This document shows, in pieces, positions 27,835 to 36,354 of a DNA stretch of 64,000 nt (position 1 is the first letter of the stretch; each line of letters begins with the position of its first letter). A program made the position numbers and the translations under genes. The notes below the pieces were generated by a model that did no database searches, had not been told where the DNA came from, and was given only the letters and a program-made list of their open reading frames with translations. Source of the stretch: Petrimonas sulfuriphila (GTDB taxonomy: Bacteria > Bacteroidota > Bacteroidia > Bacteroidales > Dysgonomonadaceae). The stretch lies in assembly GCF_051201015.1 (NCBI RefSeq), contig NZ_JBPEHI010000010.1. One strand, given 5' to 3'.

Positions 27835-28947
27835 CTATTTTTTGAACAGCAGTTTCAGGTTGGTTGTTATTTTAGTTACCGGCAAAGGGTTTATGTGCCG
27901 GGGAGCAATACCGGATATTTTTTTCGTTCTCGCTACCGAATAGGTGAACCTGTGCCATTTTGCATCCCATTTCCCCCGGAAAGACTTGTTCCTGAAGGTA
28001 GAAAACCCGAAATTACCTCCCCTCAACACGTCATCCATCACCACATCCACAAATTTTCCTTCCGTATCGGTAGTAAACGGGAAAACACCCGGATCTGCAC
28101 CCAGGTACCTGACGGCTGCCGATGCGAATACCTCCATGGCGTTTAACAAATCGAACTGCCTCGCCAGGCCTGTAAGCGCCTCTTTATCCATCTGCGGTGA
28201 GTGGGTATGCATGAACAGTACCCAATCGCAAAACTGACGGACACCGACACCCAGGTGAATGAAATGATGAAAGAGGTGATAAAAGAGAAAAAAAGCATTG
28301 AACTCAACGGGCAAGACACTCACTTTCAAGCTATCGATTTCCAGCTCGATAAAGCGATGGTTCCGTATAATTTCCTGCATCTTTTCTTCCAGCAGTCCGT
28401 CGTATTTCCTGATCCCGAAATAGCAGATGTTTTTGTGGTTTTCAACATGAATACCGTTGATTTCATAGGATTGATGATGGATATTTTCCGCATCCATCCG
28501 GCATCCTTTTTTTTTGGCCCATTCGTTCGCTTTTTCGTAATCTCCCTTCCGATAAAGAAACAGGTCAATATCGCCGGGAGCACGATGCTCCGGCCTGGGA
28601 TAAAGGATAGCGTTGACCTGTCCTTTTAACAGCACAAAGGGGCAACCTATCTTCCCGTATTCCATCGCAAGGTTCCCCAGTTCGTCGTTCAGCCCTTTGT
28701 TCAGTTTCTCAATAGCTTCAGCCTGCAAAAAAAGCGTGTACACCTCCTTTTTCCCCGGCCGAAGGGCTGTAGGCAACGTCATGATTCCGTCGTACAACAA
28801 GGCATTCACCCGTTGGGATTCCGCCAGGCTGATCACCTCTTCCCAAACCGTAGAGCCAACATGCCGGAACAGGTCTTCGTCGGCCGCCCTGTTCCAGATG
28901 GCGGAGCGGAGCAACTCCAGGAAAAGAGAAACAACCGGTTCATTCAT
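27835..28947 (-). CDS. Nucleotidyltransferase family protein (NTP_transf_5 type)
   Basis: 370 residues. The catalytic core is VLLKGQVNAILYP followed by GDIDLFLY, giving the two metal-binding aspartates D126 and D128. The C-terminal 200 residues are mostly helical. Members of this family are often found next to PqqD-like proteins and exporters in peptide-modification clusters, where they may nucleotidylate a substrate; the reaction here is unknown. It overlaps the PqqD gene by 8 nt and abuts the ABC gene, so all three are tightly coupled. Confidence 0.78.
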   Translation of the reverse strand: MNEPVVSLFLELLRSAIWNRAADEDLFRHVGSTVWEEVISLAESQRVNALLYDGIMTLPTALRPGKKEVYTLFLQAEAIEKLNKGLNDELGNLAMEYGKIGCPFVLLKGQVNAILYPRPEHRAPGDIDLFLYRKGDYEKANEWAKKKGCRMDAENIHHQSYEINGIHVENHKNICYFGIRKYDGLLEEKMQEIIRNHRFIELEIDSLKVSVLPVEFNAFFLFYHLFHHFIHLGVGVRQFCDWVLFMHTHSPQMDKEALTGLARQFDLLNAMEVFASAAVRYLGADPGVFPFTTDTEGKFVDVVMDDVLRGGNFGFSTFRNKSFRGKWDAKWHRFTYSVARTKKISGIAPRHINPLPVTKITTNLKLLFKK

Positions 28948-29209
28948 AGATCACACCGGCTTTCATCAGTTTATCGGCCAGTACCTGAGCATCAGCCACG
29001 GCCTGTGTTTTGTCGATACCGTATCTCCCCGTCAGCCTTTCCGCCCAGCCCTGAACGGTAAAGTCCGCACCGAAGCTCCCGGCTATCAGAAATTCCGCTG
29101 ATTTGTTGAGCGATATTACGCGGGTGTAGTTCATGTTCTCCCCGTCGTGGGAAACCAGGATGGACTCATCCCCTATCTGTTTGATTCTGATGTTCTCTTT
29201 TATCTTCAT
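28940..29209 (-). CDS. PqqD-like peptide chaperone (RRE)
   Basis: 89 residues, the size of PqqD. The first half has three beta-strands (ESILVSHDG, TRVISLN) and the second half helices (SAEFLIAGSFGADF, AQVLADKLMKAG), the winged-helix layout of RiPP recognition elements that hold a leader peptide for modifying enzymes. It lies in a cluster with a kinase, a peptidase, a nucleotidyltransferase and an exporter. No precursor peptide gene was found in the 47-nt gap before it. Confidence 0.75.
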   Translation of the reverse strand: MKIKENIRIKQIGDESILVSHDGENMNYTRVISLNKSAEFLIAGSFGADFTVQGWAERLTGRYGIDKTQAVADAQVLADKLMKAGVIYE

Positions 29210-29256
29210 TTGACTTGTTATTTTTATTAAAGCCGTTTACGGCATACGCCCTTCAA

Positions 29257-30096
29257 TCAGTATATCACTCCCGAAGGGCCGTTGGGCAATATCGGTATCC
29301 GCAGCACATGTTCCACGTACTGGAAATAGTAGAACAGTTTGTGGTTCAGCTCAAACCCATAATCCACACCCGGCTCATACCCTATGATAGACTCAAAGAA
29401 CGATCTTCTCCGGGGCTGGGTCGCCAGGTAATTCCATTCCGACACATATTGCTGGTTCCAACCTTCGTAGTACTCCTGAGAACGATACCTGGCCGGGGAA
29501 TTCTGGAGTGTGTACCATGTTTCAAATCCCGGATCAAATACAATCAGCTCGTATTCCACCGAATCTTCCTGCGGCGGTTCAATTTTCACCATCCCTTTTG
29601 GCCCTGAACAGGCTGCCAGGAATGCGAGAACGGTGAATAAAAAAAATATTTTTTTCATATTTCTGCTAATTCCCAGATAAAACCTTCGTAACAACGGGCT
29701 CGTAAACCAACAATCTCTTGCCAGGTTCCATTCAAGGCTTCCCTTGCTGATTTTCCTTCCCTTTTTATAAACAGCCGTCACCTCCGCAACGACATTTCCC
29801 TTGTCGCATCGCTCGCGGACAGACAGATTACCGTCGCCCCTGAGCGTCACCACCTCCCCTTCAACCTTCTCGATCCTGTGAACAACATAGTTGCTCCCGT
29901 TCGTCCTGGCCAGCACGATATTCCCTTTTGTCACCGATTGCCCGGTTAATTCCGAGAGTTCGACCTGATCCGTCAACGGGCGGATAAAAGGCAGCATACT
30001 GTTTCCCTTTACCGGAATCCTCACCGCACGGCGCGCTTCAATTTCCTCCAGAATATGCGAAAAGAAGACCTCGTTCGGGACAATCAGGGATTCCAT
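29257..30096 (-). CDS. In-frame joined S24/S26-type peptidase and DUF6146-like lipoprotein
   Basis: One 279-residue frame that reads like two genes. Residues 1-146: peptidase with GNSM (S33) and VHRI (H73), the Ser-His version seen in SipW/eukaryotic-type signal peptidases, but with no membrane anchor. Residue 147 is a methionine at 29658 that begins a normal lipoprotein signal (MKKIFFLFTVLAFL, lipobox LAACSG); the rest (YELIVFDPGFETW, YNYF-like FYYFQYVEHVLR) looks like DUF6146. No stop codon lies between them. Either it is a true fusion with an internal anchor, or the second part is made mainly from its own start at 29658. It starts 2 nt after the kinase stop. Confidence 0.75.
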   Translation of the reverse strand: MESLIVPNEVFFSHILEEIEARRAVRIPVKGNSMLPFIRPLTDQVELSELTGQSVTKGNIVLARTNGSNYVVHRIEKVEGEVVTLRGDGNLSVRERCDKGNVVAEVTAVYKKGRKISKGSLEWNLARDCWFTSPLLRRFYLGISRNMKKIFFLFTVLAFLAACSGPKGMVKIEPPQEDSVEYELIVFDPGFETWYTLQNSPARYRSQEYYEGWNQQYVSEWNYLATQPRRRSFFESIIGYEPGVDYGFELNHKLFYYFQYVEHVLRIPILPNGPSGVIY

Positions 30097-30098
30097 TC

Positions 30099-30971
30099 TT
30101 ACGGCAATAACGAGCGGGTTAATGACACAGCTTCATAGTCCGGCCGGCAATCGAGCCGGTAAACCGGTACACGTTGCAAAACAGCCGCAACAACATCCAG
30201 CACCCGGTCTTTATTACCGGCATCCGACCGGAGCATCGCCGCCGAAGCATACAACGAAGAGAGCGCTTCAACGTTCCTGAGCCGTGTCAACCGATTTTCG
30301 GGGCTCTGGTACAGGTGGACGAAAGCGGCAACCTCCGCGGACGCGTTCCTGAAGCAGGCCGTGCTTCCGCTCCAGGGAGCTCCGTAAACCCTTACCGGCT
30401 CGTCTTCGAATACACGTATCAGCGGTTCATCATCATTCAGCAGCGTACAGTCGGGTACAAACTCGCGCCATAGCCGGCTATGGGTGCTTTTTCCCGTTCC
30501 GCTCTTACCTAAAAAAACCAGCGCCTTGCCGTTCAGTTCCGTCACGGAGGCATGAATCTTGATGGTCCGGTTCGCAAGGATGGAGGTCACGCCAAAGGCC
30601 AGCCTCAGGAAACTATTGAGAAAGACGGCTTCGTTTTTATCGGTAAACGAGAGATCGCAAACCACCTCCTTCCAGTCTGCCGGAGCAAAGAACCGGTGTT
30701 CCTTCCCCCCCTGTTTCATGGAGACAACCATCCCTTCCGGTGAGTGGTACACCCGATAGTCCACGCCGTTCCACTCCATCGTATCGTCCGGCGGAAATTC
30801 GGGCAGATGAACCTCCCGGTGGCCTCTTAAACTGAACAAAAAATCATCGCCGGAACTATTTTCCACCCGGAAAGGGGTGTAATTCGGCATAATTCCGGTA
30901 GTACGTGCCCTGTCGGGGGTTTCTATGCAGAATAGATGCCCGGCCACACTGTATTTAAGTTTCTCATTCAT
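30099..30971 (-). CDS. HPr-kinase-like (PEP-carboxykinase-fold) serine kinase
   Basis: 290 residues. The C-terminal half matches the HPr kinase fold: Walker A GKSGTGKST (155-163), the acidic LLNDDEP segment (177-183) and GAPWSGS (198-204). The N-terminal half is beta-rich and lacks the HPrK N-domain. In lasso-peptide clusters such kinases phosphorylate the precursor. Here it heads a five-gene unit with a peptidase, PqqD, nucleotidyltransferase and exporter, so a peptide substrate is a fair guess. No HPr target gene is near. Its leader is only about 6 nt. Confidence 0.78.
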   Translation of the reverse strand: MNEKLKYSVAGHLFCIETPDRARTTGIMPNYTPFRVENSSGDDFLFSLRGHREVHLPEFPPDDTMEWNGVDYRVYHSPEGMVVSMKQGGKEHRFFAPADWKEVVCDLSFTDKNEAVFLNSFLRLAFGVTSILANRTIKIHASVTELNGKALVFLGKSGTGKSTHSRLWREFVPDCTLLNDDEPLIRVFEDEPVRVYGAPWSGSTACFRNASAEVAAFVHLYQSPENRLTRLRNVEALSSLYASAAMLRSDAGNKDRVLDVVAAVLQRVPVYRLDCRPDYEAVSLTRSLLP

Positions 30972-30980
30972 AACTCAACA

Positions 30981-30988
30981 CAAAGATA
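30981..30988 (-). promoter_or_regulatory. -7 box of the kinase-peptidase-PqqD-exporter cluster
   Basis: Minus-strand TATCTTTG fits TAnnTTTG. Only 9 nt separate it from the ATG at 30971. The riboswitch promoter starts 33 bp away on the other strand. Confidence 0.5.
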
Positions 30989-31021
30989 TATTTTTTTATT
31001 TTCTTTCCACTTTTTTTTACC

Positions 31022-31029
31022 TATCTTTG
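31022..31029 (+). promoter_or_regulatory. -7 box ahead of the cobalamin riboswitch
   Basis: TATCTTTG fits TAnnTTTG; transcription would start near 31034, at the 5' edge of the riboswitch. Confidence 0.5.
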
Positions 31030-31030
31030 T

Positions 31031-31290
31031 CCTCGAAATGTTGGTGTTACGCGTTCCAGATTTGGCTTCGGAACCGTAATGAAAAGGGAATCAGGTGAAA
31101 ATCCTGAACAGACCCGCTGCTGTAAGCTTCGTTTCACGTGCTGAACAGATCACCTTTTGCCACTAAAACCCGCTCCTGCTTCCCCTCAAGGGAGGCACTA
31201 GCTTCGGAAAGAAGCTCGAAAATCGGTTTTGGGAAGGCGTTCAGGACACGGAAGTAAGTCAGAAGACCTGCCATCGTTTCGCACCTGTTA
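31031..31290 (+). ncRNA. Cobalamin riboswitch
   Basis: The conserved core is easy to see: AAAGGGAATCAGGTG near 31083, the P5-L5 segment CCCGCTGCTGTAA near 31113, the GCCACT/GGGAAGGC pair (31158 and 31230), and the B12 box AAGTCAGAAGACCTGCC at about 31255-31271. The P6 arm is extended (AAAACC pairs with GGTTTT). It controls btuB-btuG: adenosyl- or methylcobalamin binding should shut down uptake genes. The exact outer helix and expression platform were not mapped. Confidence 0.92.
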
Positions 31291-31396
31291 ATGGCTTTCG
31301 GGGGATAGAGCTTGAAAACGACTCGCGAACAGAATCTTTTTTATTTACGCGCTTCATTTTCAGAATGCTTTACCGGAATTAAAAATTCGGTATAAG

Positions 31397-33418
31397 ATGA
31401 ATGTTTTAAAAAGAAATGCAGTAATCGTTGCCGCACTTTATGCGGTAACTACTCCGTTGCTGGCACAGACCAGCCTCGACAGCTTGCAGCACCTGCCCGA
31501 AGTGGTCGTGACGGAGAGGTATGGCGACCGGGAAATCCGCTCATCGGCTCCGATGCGTATTTTATTGCGAAAATCGATCCGGAACCTCAATGCGTTGCAG
31601 CTGTCCGACGTGGTTAAACACTTTCCCGGCGTTACCGTGAAGGACTTCGGGGGTATCGGCGGGCTCAAGGCCGTATCGGTACGCAGCCTCGGTGCCAGCC
31701 ACACGGCGGTGAACTACAACGGCTTTACCATAAACGACATACAAACGGGACAAATAGATATCGGCCGGTTTGCCCTGGACAACGTCGATATGATCTCCCT
31801 GAACTCGGGACAAAGCGATAACATCTTTCAACCGGCCCGGCTGTTCGCGTCAGCCTCGGTACTGAACATCCAGAGCGCCGCACCACAGGTAGGCCCGGGA
31901 AAAAAGGTCAACGGGCGGGCTTCGCTCAAAGCCGGATCGTTCGGCATGTTCAACCCGGCAGTCTCCACCAACCTGAAACTTAACGAAAAGCTATCGGCAT
32001 CACTGAGCGGCGAATGGCTGTCCGCTAACGGTGAGTACCCGTACATCTTGCATTACGGTGAGGCCGGAAGAGACAGCTCATCGGTAGAGAAACGCGAAAA
32101 TACCGATGTGAAGAACCTCCGGCTGGAGGGTGCCCTGTTCGCCAACTTTTCCGATAAAAGCAGCGGAAACCTGCGCACCTACTACTACCAGTCGGAACGC
32201 GGACTGCCCGGAGCCACCATCCTCTACAACACGTCCGGCTTTTCCAAACAACGGCTCCGGGACAACACCTTTTTCACGCAGGCACACTACCTCAACAACC
32301 TCTCCGGGCGGTGGGCCTTACAGGCAAATGCCAAGTATAACCACGGCTATGTGTATTACCTCGATCCGGAATTTTTAAATGCGGAAGGGAAACTGGAAAA
32401 CAGGTACCGGCAAAACGAATTTTACGGATCGGTTTCGGCCCTGTTCAGGGCATTGGAGAACCTCTCTTTCTCAGCATCAACGGATGTCGTGATGAACAAC
32501 ATGTCGGCCAATCTGCCGGATTTTGCCTACCCCACCCGCTACACCTCACTCTCGAGCCTTGCCGCGAAGTACGTCTCCGACCGGCTCCTGGCCACGGCCA
32601 GCCTCCTTTACACACAGACATCGGAGCACGTACGGTCGGGTACGGCTGCAGACAACCGGCACAGGCTCTCCCCATACTCCAGCCTAACGTTCCAGCCTTT
32701 CGAAGCGATCGATTTCCGCCTGAGGGCGTTCTACAAAAATATTTTCCGGCTACCCACCTTCAACGACCTGTATTATTCGCGCGTGGGGAAACGGGACCTG
32801 AAACCCGAAGATACGCATCAGTTCAACATAGGGTTCACTTATTCCACGTCCGCGGGCGAACGGCTCCCGCTGCTGACAATGACCACAGATGCCTATTTCA
32901 ACAAGATCAACAACAAGATTGTCGCCTATCCCAACCGGAACATCTTCGAGTGGAGCATGATGAACTTTGGCTCGGTGGAGATTTGCGGCGTGGACATTGC
33001 GCTGGAAAGTGCTTTTGCGCTTTCCTCCAAGGTAAAGCTGCTTGCCGGAAGTTCGTTCACCTTTCAGGATTCCCGAAACAAGTCCAACTCCGGCAGCCCA
33101 GCCTATAACCATCAATTGCCCTATACGCCCCGCTTCTCGGGTTCGGGCAGGGCTGTTGTGGAAACGCCCTGGCTAAACGCGGCTTACACGTTGCTGTGGT
33201 CGGGAACACGGTACACCTCGGCACAGAACATGCCGGAGAACAGGTTGAGCGGGTATGCCGATCACGGCATTTCGCTGTCGAAGAGTGTTGAGATAAAACA
33301 CAACAGGATCGGCCTGTCGGTCGAGGCCCTCAACCTGGGAAACAAGAACTACGAGATCGTCCGCAACTTTCCGATGCCCGGACGGTCATTCAGGGGAACC
33401 ATTTCCATAAACTTTTAA
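31397..33418 (+). CDS. btuB: TonB-dependent cobalamin receptor
   Basis: 673 residues. Signal peptide (MNVLKRNAVIVAALYA, cleaved after LLAQ), a TonB-box-like LPEVVVTERY near the mature N-terminus, plug domain (about 45-165 with GIGGLKAVSVRSLG), and a 22-strand barrel ending in the C-terminal phenylalanine. It imports corrinoids across the outer membrane using TonB energy. The upstream cobalamin riboswitch and the downstream BtuG-like protein support cobalamin as substrate. The spacing to btuG is 12 nt. Confidence 0.92.
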   Translation: MNVLKRNAVIVAALYAVTTPLLAQTSLDSLQHLPEVVVTERYGDREIRSSAPMRILLRKSIRNLNALQLSDVVKHFPGVTVKDFGGIGGLKAVSVRSLGASHTAVNYNGFTINDIQTGQIDIGRFALDNVDMISLNSGQSDNIFQPARLFASASVLNIQSAAPQVGPGKKVNGRASLKAGSFGMFNPAVSTNLKLNEKLSASLSGEWLSANGEYPYILHYGEAGRDSSSVEKRENTDVKNLRLEGALFANFSDKSSGNLRTYYYQSERGLPGATILYNTSGFSKQRLRDNTFFTQAHYLNNLSGRWALQANAKYNHGYVYYLDPEFLNAEGKLENRYRQNEFYGSVSALFRALENLSFSASTDVVMNNMSANLPDFAYPTRYTSLSSLAAKYVSDRLLATASLLYTQTSEHVRSGTAADNRHRLSPYSSLTFQPFEAIDFRLRAFYKNIFRLPTFNDLYYSRVGKRDLKPEDTHQFNIGFTYSTSAGERLPLLTMTTDAYFNKINNKIVAYPNRNIFEWSMMNFGSVEICGVDIALESAFALSSKVKLLAGSSFTFQDSRNKSNSGSPAYNHQLPYTPRFSGSGRAVVETPWLNAAYTLLWSGTRYTSAQNMPENRLSGYADHGISLSKSVEIKHNRIGLSVEALNLGNKNYEIVRNFPMPGRSFRGTISINF

Positions 33419-33430
33419 ATATTTAAATAA

Positions 33431-34507
33431 ATGAAGAAGTATTTTGTATTTATTCTGCTGCTCACAACTGCGTTTTTTACGGCCTGCACGCCCGAGACCG
33501 TTATCGATGAAACTGAACTTCCGGCAAAGGAAGCCAAGCGTATTCTGATCCTTTCCGAAGGATTTTACGGAGACAACAGCGCGTCGCTTGCGCATTACGA
33601 CTTTGATAAACAGGTATTGACCAAGGATTATTTCACGTCTGTCAACCAAAGGGGTTTGGGCGACACAGCCAACGACGCCATCCGGTACGGAGCCAAAATC
33701 TACGTTGTGGTCAACTCGTCCAGCACCGTTGAGGTGATTGCCGCTAACACGGGGAAATCACTGAAACAGATCCCGATGAAAACCGCTACTAACCAGGCAA
33801 AGCAACCCCGGTATGCCGCGGCTTACGGAGGAAAAGTGTATGTCACTTCACACGATGACACCGTCACCCGCATCGACACCACAACGCTGAGCATAGACGG
33901 TTCGGTGCAGGTGGGAGCAGATCCCGAAGGCATCTGTATCGCCAACAACAACATTTACGTGGCAAACTCGGGAGGGATGAATTTTCCCAACTACGACAAA
34001 ACCGTTAGCGTAATCGACCTGAAGAGCTTTACGGAAACGAAAAAGATTGAGGTCGGTTTAAATCCCAAAAGGGTCTATGCCGATAAGGAAGGCGACGTTT
34101 ATGTGTACTCGGTAGGCAACTATACAACGGTGCCGGCAACGTTTCAAAAGATCACCCCAAAAGGCGAGGTAGCCGCTTTTGATGAAGTGAAGAACATAAT
34201 GGATTTCACCCTGTCTGGCGACAAGGCATTTATCTATTACAAGGATTACGCCACCTCTGAAACCGTGGTTTCTGTTTTTGACTGCCTGAACGACAAGCTA
34301 CTCACCGGCAAGCTCATTGCCGACAAATCGATAGCTATTCCCTACTCCATTACCGTAGACCCCTTTAACGGCGATATTTACCTGACCGACGCCGTTGAAT
34401 ACGTGAAGATATTGGGAAATGTCTACTGCTACGACAAAACAGGAAAACGTAAGTTCACGCTCGAGAACCCGGGTTACCTGCCTAACAGGGTGCTGTTTCT
34501 GAACTAA
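33431..34507 (+). CDS. btuG: BtuG-like surface lipoprotein, beta-propeller (DUF5074)
   Basis: 358 residues; signal MKKYFVFILLLTTAFF with lipobox TACTPE. The mature part is a YncE-like seven-bladed beta-propeller with repeated blades (IYVVVNSSSTVEVI, VYVTSHDDTVTRID, IYVANSGG). In Bacteroides, BtuG is a lipoprotein encoded beside btuB that binds vitamin B12 very tightly at the cell surface and passes it to BtuB. Position, signal and fold fit that role. Other propeller lipoproteins exist, so the symbol is by context. Confidence 0.82.
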   Translation: MKKYFVFILLLTTAFFTACTPETVIDETELPAKEAKRILILSEGFYGDNSASLAHYDFDKQVLTKDYFTSVNQRGLGDTANDAIRYGAKIYVVVNSSSTVEVIAANTGKSLKQIPMKTATNQAKQPRYAAAYGGKVYVTSHDDTVTRIDTTTLSIDGSVQVGADPEGICIANNNIYVANSGGMNFPNYDKTVSVIDLKSFTETKKIEVGLNPKRVYADKEGDVYVYSVGNYTTVPATFQKITPKGEVAAFDEVKNIMDFTLSGDKAFIYYKDYATSETVVSVFDCLNDKLLTGKLIADKSIAIPYSITVDPFNGDIYLTDAVEYVKILGNVYCYDKTGKRKFTLENPGYLPNRVLFLN

Positions 34508-34510
34508 CGG

Positions 34511-34912
34511 TTACCGGCTCCGGACGTTTGTGTCATAATCCACAGCGTCCCGGCTGCCGTTACCGGAAAACGAATTTTTCCTCCGCAGCAGGAAGAATTC
34601 CCGATTGTCTTTTTCGCTGCGCATGATCTCAAATAGTTCGAAACCGTTGCGGCTCATCAGGTTAAGCACAGCAAGCATTCCGTTGAACGACATCGGACGG
34701 CGGCGTTCATCAGTTATCTGCGGCGTTCTGCCGCCCTGCCCATAGTCTACCCGCACCGTGATCTTCGATGTCAGGATCGGGCCCGAATCCGACCAGATCA
34801 TGACGTAGTCCGCGTCAATATCGCTTATGGCTACTTCATTCACGTACTGTGCTTCGACAAACGATACGCTGCCGATAAGAAAAAGTGTCAGTAGAAAAAG
34901 TTTTGATTTCAT
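34511..34912 (-). CDS. Small exported protein of unknown function
   Basis: 133 residues with a signal peptide (MKSKLFLLTLFLI, cleaved after VEAQ). The mature part is about 110 residues of mixed alpha/beta with VMIWSDSG and EFFLLRRK; I recognise no family. It is convergent with btuG (3-nt gap) and has its own promoter, so it is probably not part of the cobalamin operon. Confidence 0.6.
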   Translation of the reverse strand: MKSKLFLLTLFLIGSVSFVEAQYVNEVAISDIDADYVMIWSDSGPILTSKITVRVDYGQGGRTPQITDERRRPMSFNGMLAVLNLMSRNGFELFEIMRSEKDNREFFLLRRKNSFSGNGSRDAVDYDTNVRSR

Positions 34913-34974
34913 GTCCGTAATAATTAAAATGATCAGGGCCGGGAATCAATGGGTTAAGCCGGCCGTTCCAGGAA

Positions 34975-34982
34975 CAAAAGTA
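34975..34982 (-). promoter_or_regulatory. -7 box of the small exported protein gene
   Basis: Minus-strand TACTTTTG fits TAnnTTTG, about 60 nt before the ATG at 34912. Confidence 0.45.
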
Positions 34983-35071
34983 AACAAAAAAACAATACGT
35001 TAAACCGGAACTGCTTTGAGGGGATCCCGCATTTTTTATCCTAAAAGTTAACATTCTTTTAAAAAAAAATT

Positions 35072-35079
35072 TATCTTTG
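35072..35079 (+). promoter_or_regulatory. -7 box of the M23-bactofilin operon
   Basis: TATCTTTG fits TAnnTTTG. Transcription near 35084 supports the ATG at 35112 and rules out the in-frame TTG at 35088. Confidence 0.5.
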
Positions 35080-35111
35080 CAATATCGTTGTGCTATTTCC
35101 GGAAAATCAAC

Positions 35112-35936
35112 ATGCGTAGTCACAAAACATCCATTCTGATTATCAATACCGAGGGAAAAAGAAACAAAACCCTTCTTGTTCCAACCAGGATACTTCTGCA
35201 CTGGAAAAAATACGCAGCCGTAGCGGTGCTTGTGGTGCTTTGCCTCATTGCCGCCCTGGGGGTGACGGTGTTTCACAAAACAAGCAAGATTTACCAACAT
35301 GAGATCGCCAAGGCAGACAAGATCAAGAGCCTCGTTGACGTCCCCAAAGCGCAACAGACCTTCCAGTCGATCGATGAAAGTATTTTCCGTATAAACGAAC
35401 TGCTGAAATCGAGGGGGCTGGTCCAGATGGAGGTTGAGAACCTGGGCGGCCCGGAAAACGTAGAAGTGGTAAAAATAAACGAGCTGGCGGACTTTTACAG
35501 GGAGCAGCTCGATAACCTGGAGAAGACACTGAAGAATGTTCCCATCGGGAACCCCACCCCATCCGACAAGATCATTTCATCCTACGGTTACAGGAGGAAC
35601 CCGTTCACCGGCCGCGGTGCAGAGTATCATTCCGGGATCGACATCAAGGGCGAAAGGGGTACTCCGGTTAAAACAACGGCAAACGGCAAGGTAGAAGTTG
35701 CGGGATGGTACGGAGGATACGGAAAATGCGTGATTGTAAAACACGAAAACAAGCTGAAAACGCTGTACGGCCATTTATCGGAGATAACCGTCCGCGAAGG
35801 CGATGAGATAGAGAGCGGACAGGTTATCGGCAGACTCGGGAGCACGGGGCGAAGCTCAGGCCCCCACCTGCATTACGAGATCATAAAAGACGACGAGAAA
35901 GTGAACCCGGGCGACTACATTAATTTTCACGAATGA
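35112..35936 (+). CDS. Membrane-anchored M23 peptidoglycan endopeptidase
   Basis: 274 residues from ATG 35112. A short basic cytoplasmic segment, one membrane helix (about 32-52), a helical periplasmic linker (55-145), then the LytM/M23 domain: zinc ligands in YHSGID and HLHYE, with GHLSEI and GSTGRSSGPH. It should cleave peptide cross-links in peptidoglycan. It lies 7 nt before a bactofilin gene; such pairs are known to shape cells in other bacteria, where the bactofilin polymer positions the peptidase. Confidence 0.88.
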   Translation: MRSHKTSILIINTEGKRNKTLLVPTRILLHWKKYAAVAVLVVLCLIAALGVTVFHKTSKIYQHEIAKADKIKSLVDVPKAQQTFQSIDESIFRINELLKSRGLVQMEVENLGGPENVEVVKINELADFYREQLDNLEKTLKNVPIGNPTPSDKIISSYGYRRNPFTGRGAEYHSGIDIKGERGTPVKTTANGKVEVAGWYGGYGKCVIVKHENKLKTLYGHLSEITVREGDEIESGQVIGRLGSTGRSSGPHLHYEIIKDDEKVNPGDYINFHE

Positions 35937-35943
35937 ATATCCG

Positions 35944-36345
35944 ATGAGAAACAGCAAAAGCAAAAGCAAAAGCGATCATTCCATTGAGTCACAACCGATA
36001 GACACGGTGATTGGTACGGATATCCTGTTCAAGGGAGACATACGGGGGGAAAGCATCATCCGCGTCGATGGAACCGTGGAGGGCAACCTCTCCCTGTCGA
36101 AAGGCATTGTTGTTGGTGAAAAAGCCAAGGTGACCGGGAACCTGAAAAGCGACCGCATCATCATCTACGGAAGCATTTCCGGCGACATCGAATGCAAAGA
36201 GTTGAACATCAAAAGCTCGGGAACCGTGAACGGCAACATCCAGGCAGACAATGTTGAAATAGAAATGGGAGGAAAGTACAACGGAAATCTATCCATGCAA
36301 CCCTCTCCCCCCCCTTCATCGGCAAAAGACAAAGAAAACCGCTGA
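35944..36345 (+). CDS. Bactofilin, polymer-forming cytoskeletal protein
   Basis: 133 residues. The core (about 20-118) is the right-handed beta-helix of bactofilins (IDTVIGTDILFKGDIRGE, VDGTVEGNL, GTVNGNIQ). The N-terminal tail is basic and repetitive (SKSKSKS), encoded by tandem AAAAGC hexamers near 35952, and the C-terminus is proline-rich. It forms filaments without nucleotide and likely recruits the M23 peptidase encoded just before it. It is convergent with lepA (9-nt gap). Confidence 0.9.
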   Translation: MRNSKSKSKSDHSIESQPIDTVIGTDILFKGDIRGESIIRVDGTVEGNLSLSKGIVVGEKAKVTGNLKSDRIIIYGSISGDIECKELNIKSSGTVNGNIQADNVEIEMGGKYNGNLSMQPSPPPSSAKDKENR

Positions 36346-36354
36346 ATCCAACGG

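Noticed and set aside
26215..30971. Lasso-peptide biosynthesis cluster
   Set aside because: There is no asparagine-synthetase-like cyclase and no B2 transglutaminase-like protease; only the PqqD, kinase and exporter are shared.
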